From contig NMRA01000205.1 in assembly GCA_002633005.1 (NCBI GenBank), positions 421,273 through 485,272 on the forward strand: a DNA stretch of 64,000 bases, written 5' to 3'. The position numbers and the translations under genes were made by a program. The stretch comes from Phoronis australis. Its lineage: Eukaryota; Phoronida; Phoronidae. Below the pieces are notes generated by a model. The model had not been told where the DNA came from. It did not search any database and saw nothing but the letters and a program-made list of their open reading frames with translations. Each line of letters starts with the position of its first letter. Positions within the stretch are counted from its first letter, which is position 1. Positions 63,206-64,000 of the stretch are shown piece after piece.

Positions 63206-64000
63206 CTAAAAAGAAATACTAACAATAGAAAGGAAATCTATTAAGACACCAGAATTCAGAAACTGGGTCTAAAACATTACACACAAAAGTCTAATGTCAG
63301 TTTTATGCTTCAAGTGCACCTATGCTATACACAACCGTTAGGCCTTCATGTGTGATCAAAAAGAACCCTAGAAAACAACTTCCGTAGAACAAATTCGCAA
63401 AATACATTTTGAATCCACTTTTTGAGTACCCAAAACATTGCCACACACTGTGACAAAAGTTCTCCATGTGACCGTTGTTCTTTTTTGAGTTACGGCATGT
63501 TGAATGTACCCCTTGAATTGCCAAAGAGTGAAACCTTGAACTTTTTTCCATTTGTGTATTAGATTTTAAGATAAAATAAAACATCGAGTGTGGGTTTGAA
63601 TGCATTTGTGTACAGAAAAGTTGATAATATACATCGTATCAAACCTAAAGATCAAAACATCTAACCACATGATGTAATGTAAATGCTCACATTTTCACAA
63701 AACTAAACAGATTATCTGCTTTTAGTTTTCCATGTCACCAACACATACATGTTTCAGATTACTTTTACAAACAGAATATATGTGTTGACAAATTCAAGGA
63801 ATTTAAAAAAGTTATCTTTTAAAGATTTGTCACAAGGAAGGTTTGAAAATTCACACCCAGCAAGAAATTGCCAAATATTACGTAACAGTTCCAAGAGGTT
63901 AATTAATTATGTGCATACAATGTATTCCAATACTTTTTTCTACTCTGTTGTGCGGCACAGCATCACTGTACAAATATCCATGTATAAAACAAAAGCCTCA
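63206..64000. other. UBXN11 upstream intron or flank
   Basis: The missing UBXN11 first coding exon was not recognised here. The 100-codon minus-strand frame at 63303-63605 has no support. Confidence 0.35.

Overview
This 64 kb window is metazoan nuclear DNA. It is AT-rich, its genes are split by introns, and it is full of short DNA transposons. There are two assembly gaps (22349-22385 and 33416-33756) and one isolated N (13972). Gene content and repeat style suggest a marine invertebrate, plausibly a deuterostome such as a hemichordate or echinoderm. I cannot fix the species from sequence alone.

Five genes could be rebuilt exon by exon, with splice phases that agree. Left to right: (1) TRAPPC10, minus strand, 635-2994, first three coding exons, remainder beyond position 1. 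(2) NOL7, plus strand, 5532-11167, complete in six exons and divergent from TRAPPC10. (3) A secreted, probably GPI-anchored Ly6/uPAR (three-finger) protein, minus strand, 14492-21415, three exons, with a TATA box just upstream. (4) TTLL2, plus strand, 29509-35678, almost all in one large exon, with two possible 3' ends. (5) UBXN11, minus strand, 40580-63205, thirteen exons, 517 residues in window, only the extreme 5' end missing. One further exon-like block with an ATG and a good donor (24863-25012, minus) belongs to a gene I do not recognise.

The rest is intron or intergenic DNA colonised by mobile elements, several with exact target-site duplications (TSDs): a CAGTGGCGGATC MITE family with 5-bp TSDs, a MITE with a 6-bp TSD, a Mutator-like MITE with a 9-bp TSD, a 1.6 kb TTAA-flanked element, a TA-flanked MITE, a MITE family with GGTAAAATCTCACC ends, a 355-bp foldback structure, two tRNA-derived SINEs and a fragment of a LINE ORF. 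A 328-bp tandem repeat runs into the first gap and a 19-bp minisatellite surrounds the second.

The genes serve unrelated cell functions (vesicle tethering, nucleolar ribosome biogenesis, cell surface, tubulin glutamylation, p97/cytoskeletal adaptor). I see no operon-like system, CRISPR array, rRNA or functional tRNA gene, and no clearly new biological system. The most notable items are the orphan exon, the rebuilt Ly6 gene, the alternative TTLL2 end and the transposon families with intact TSDs.
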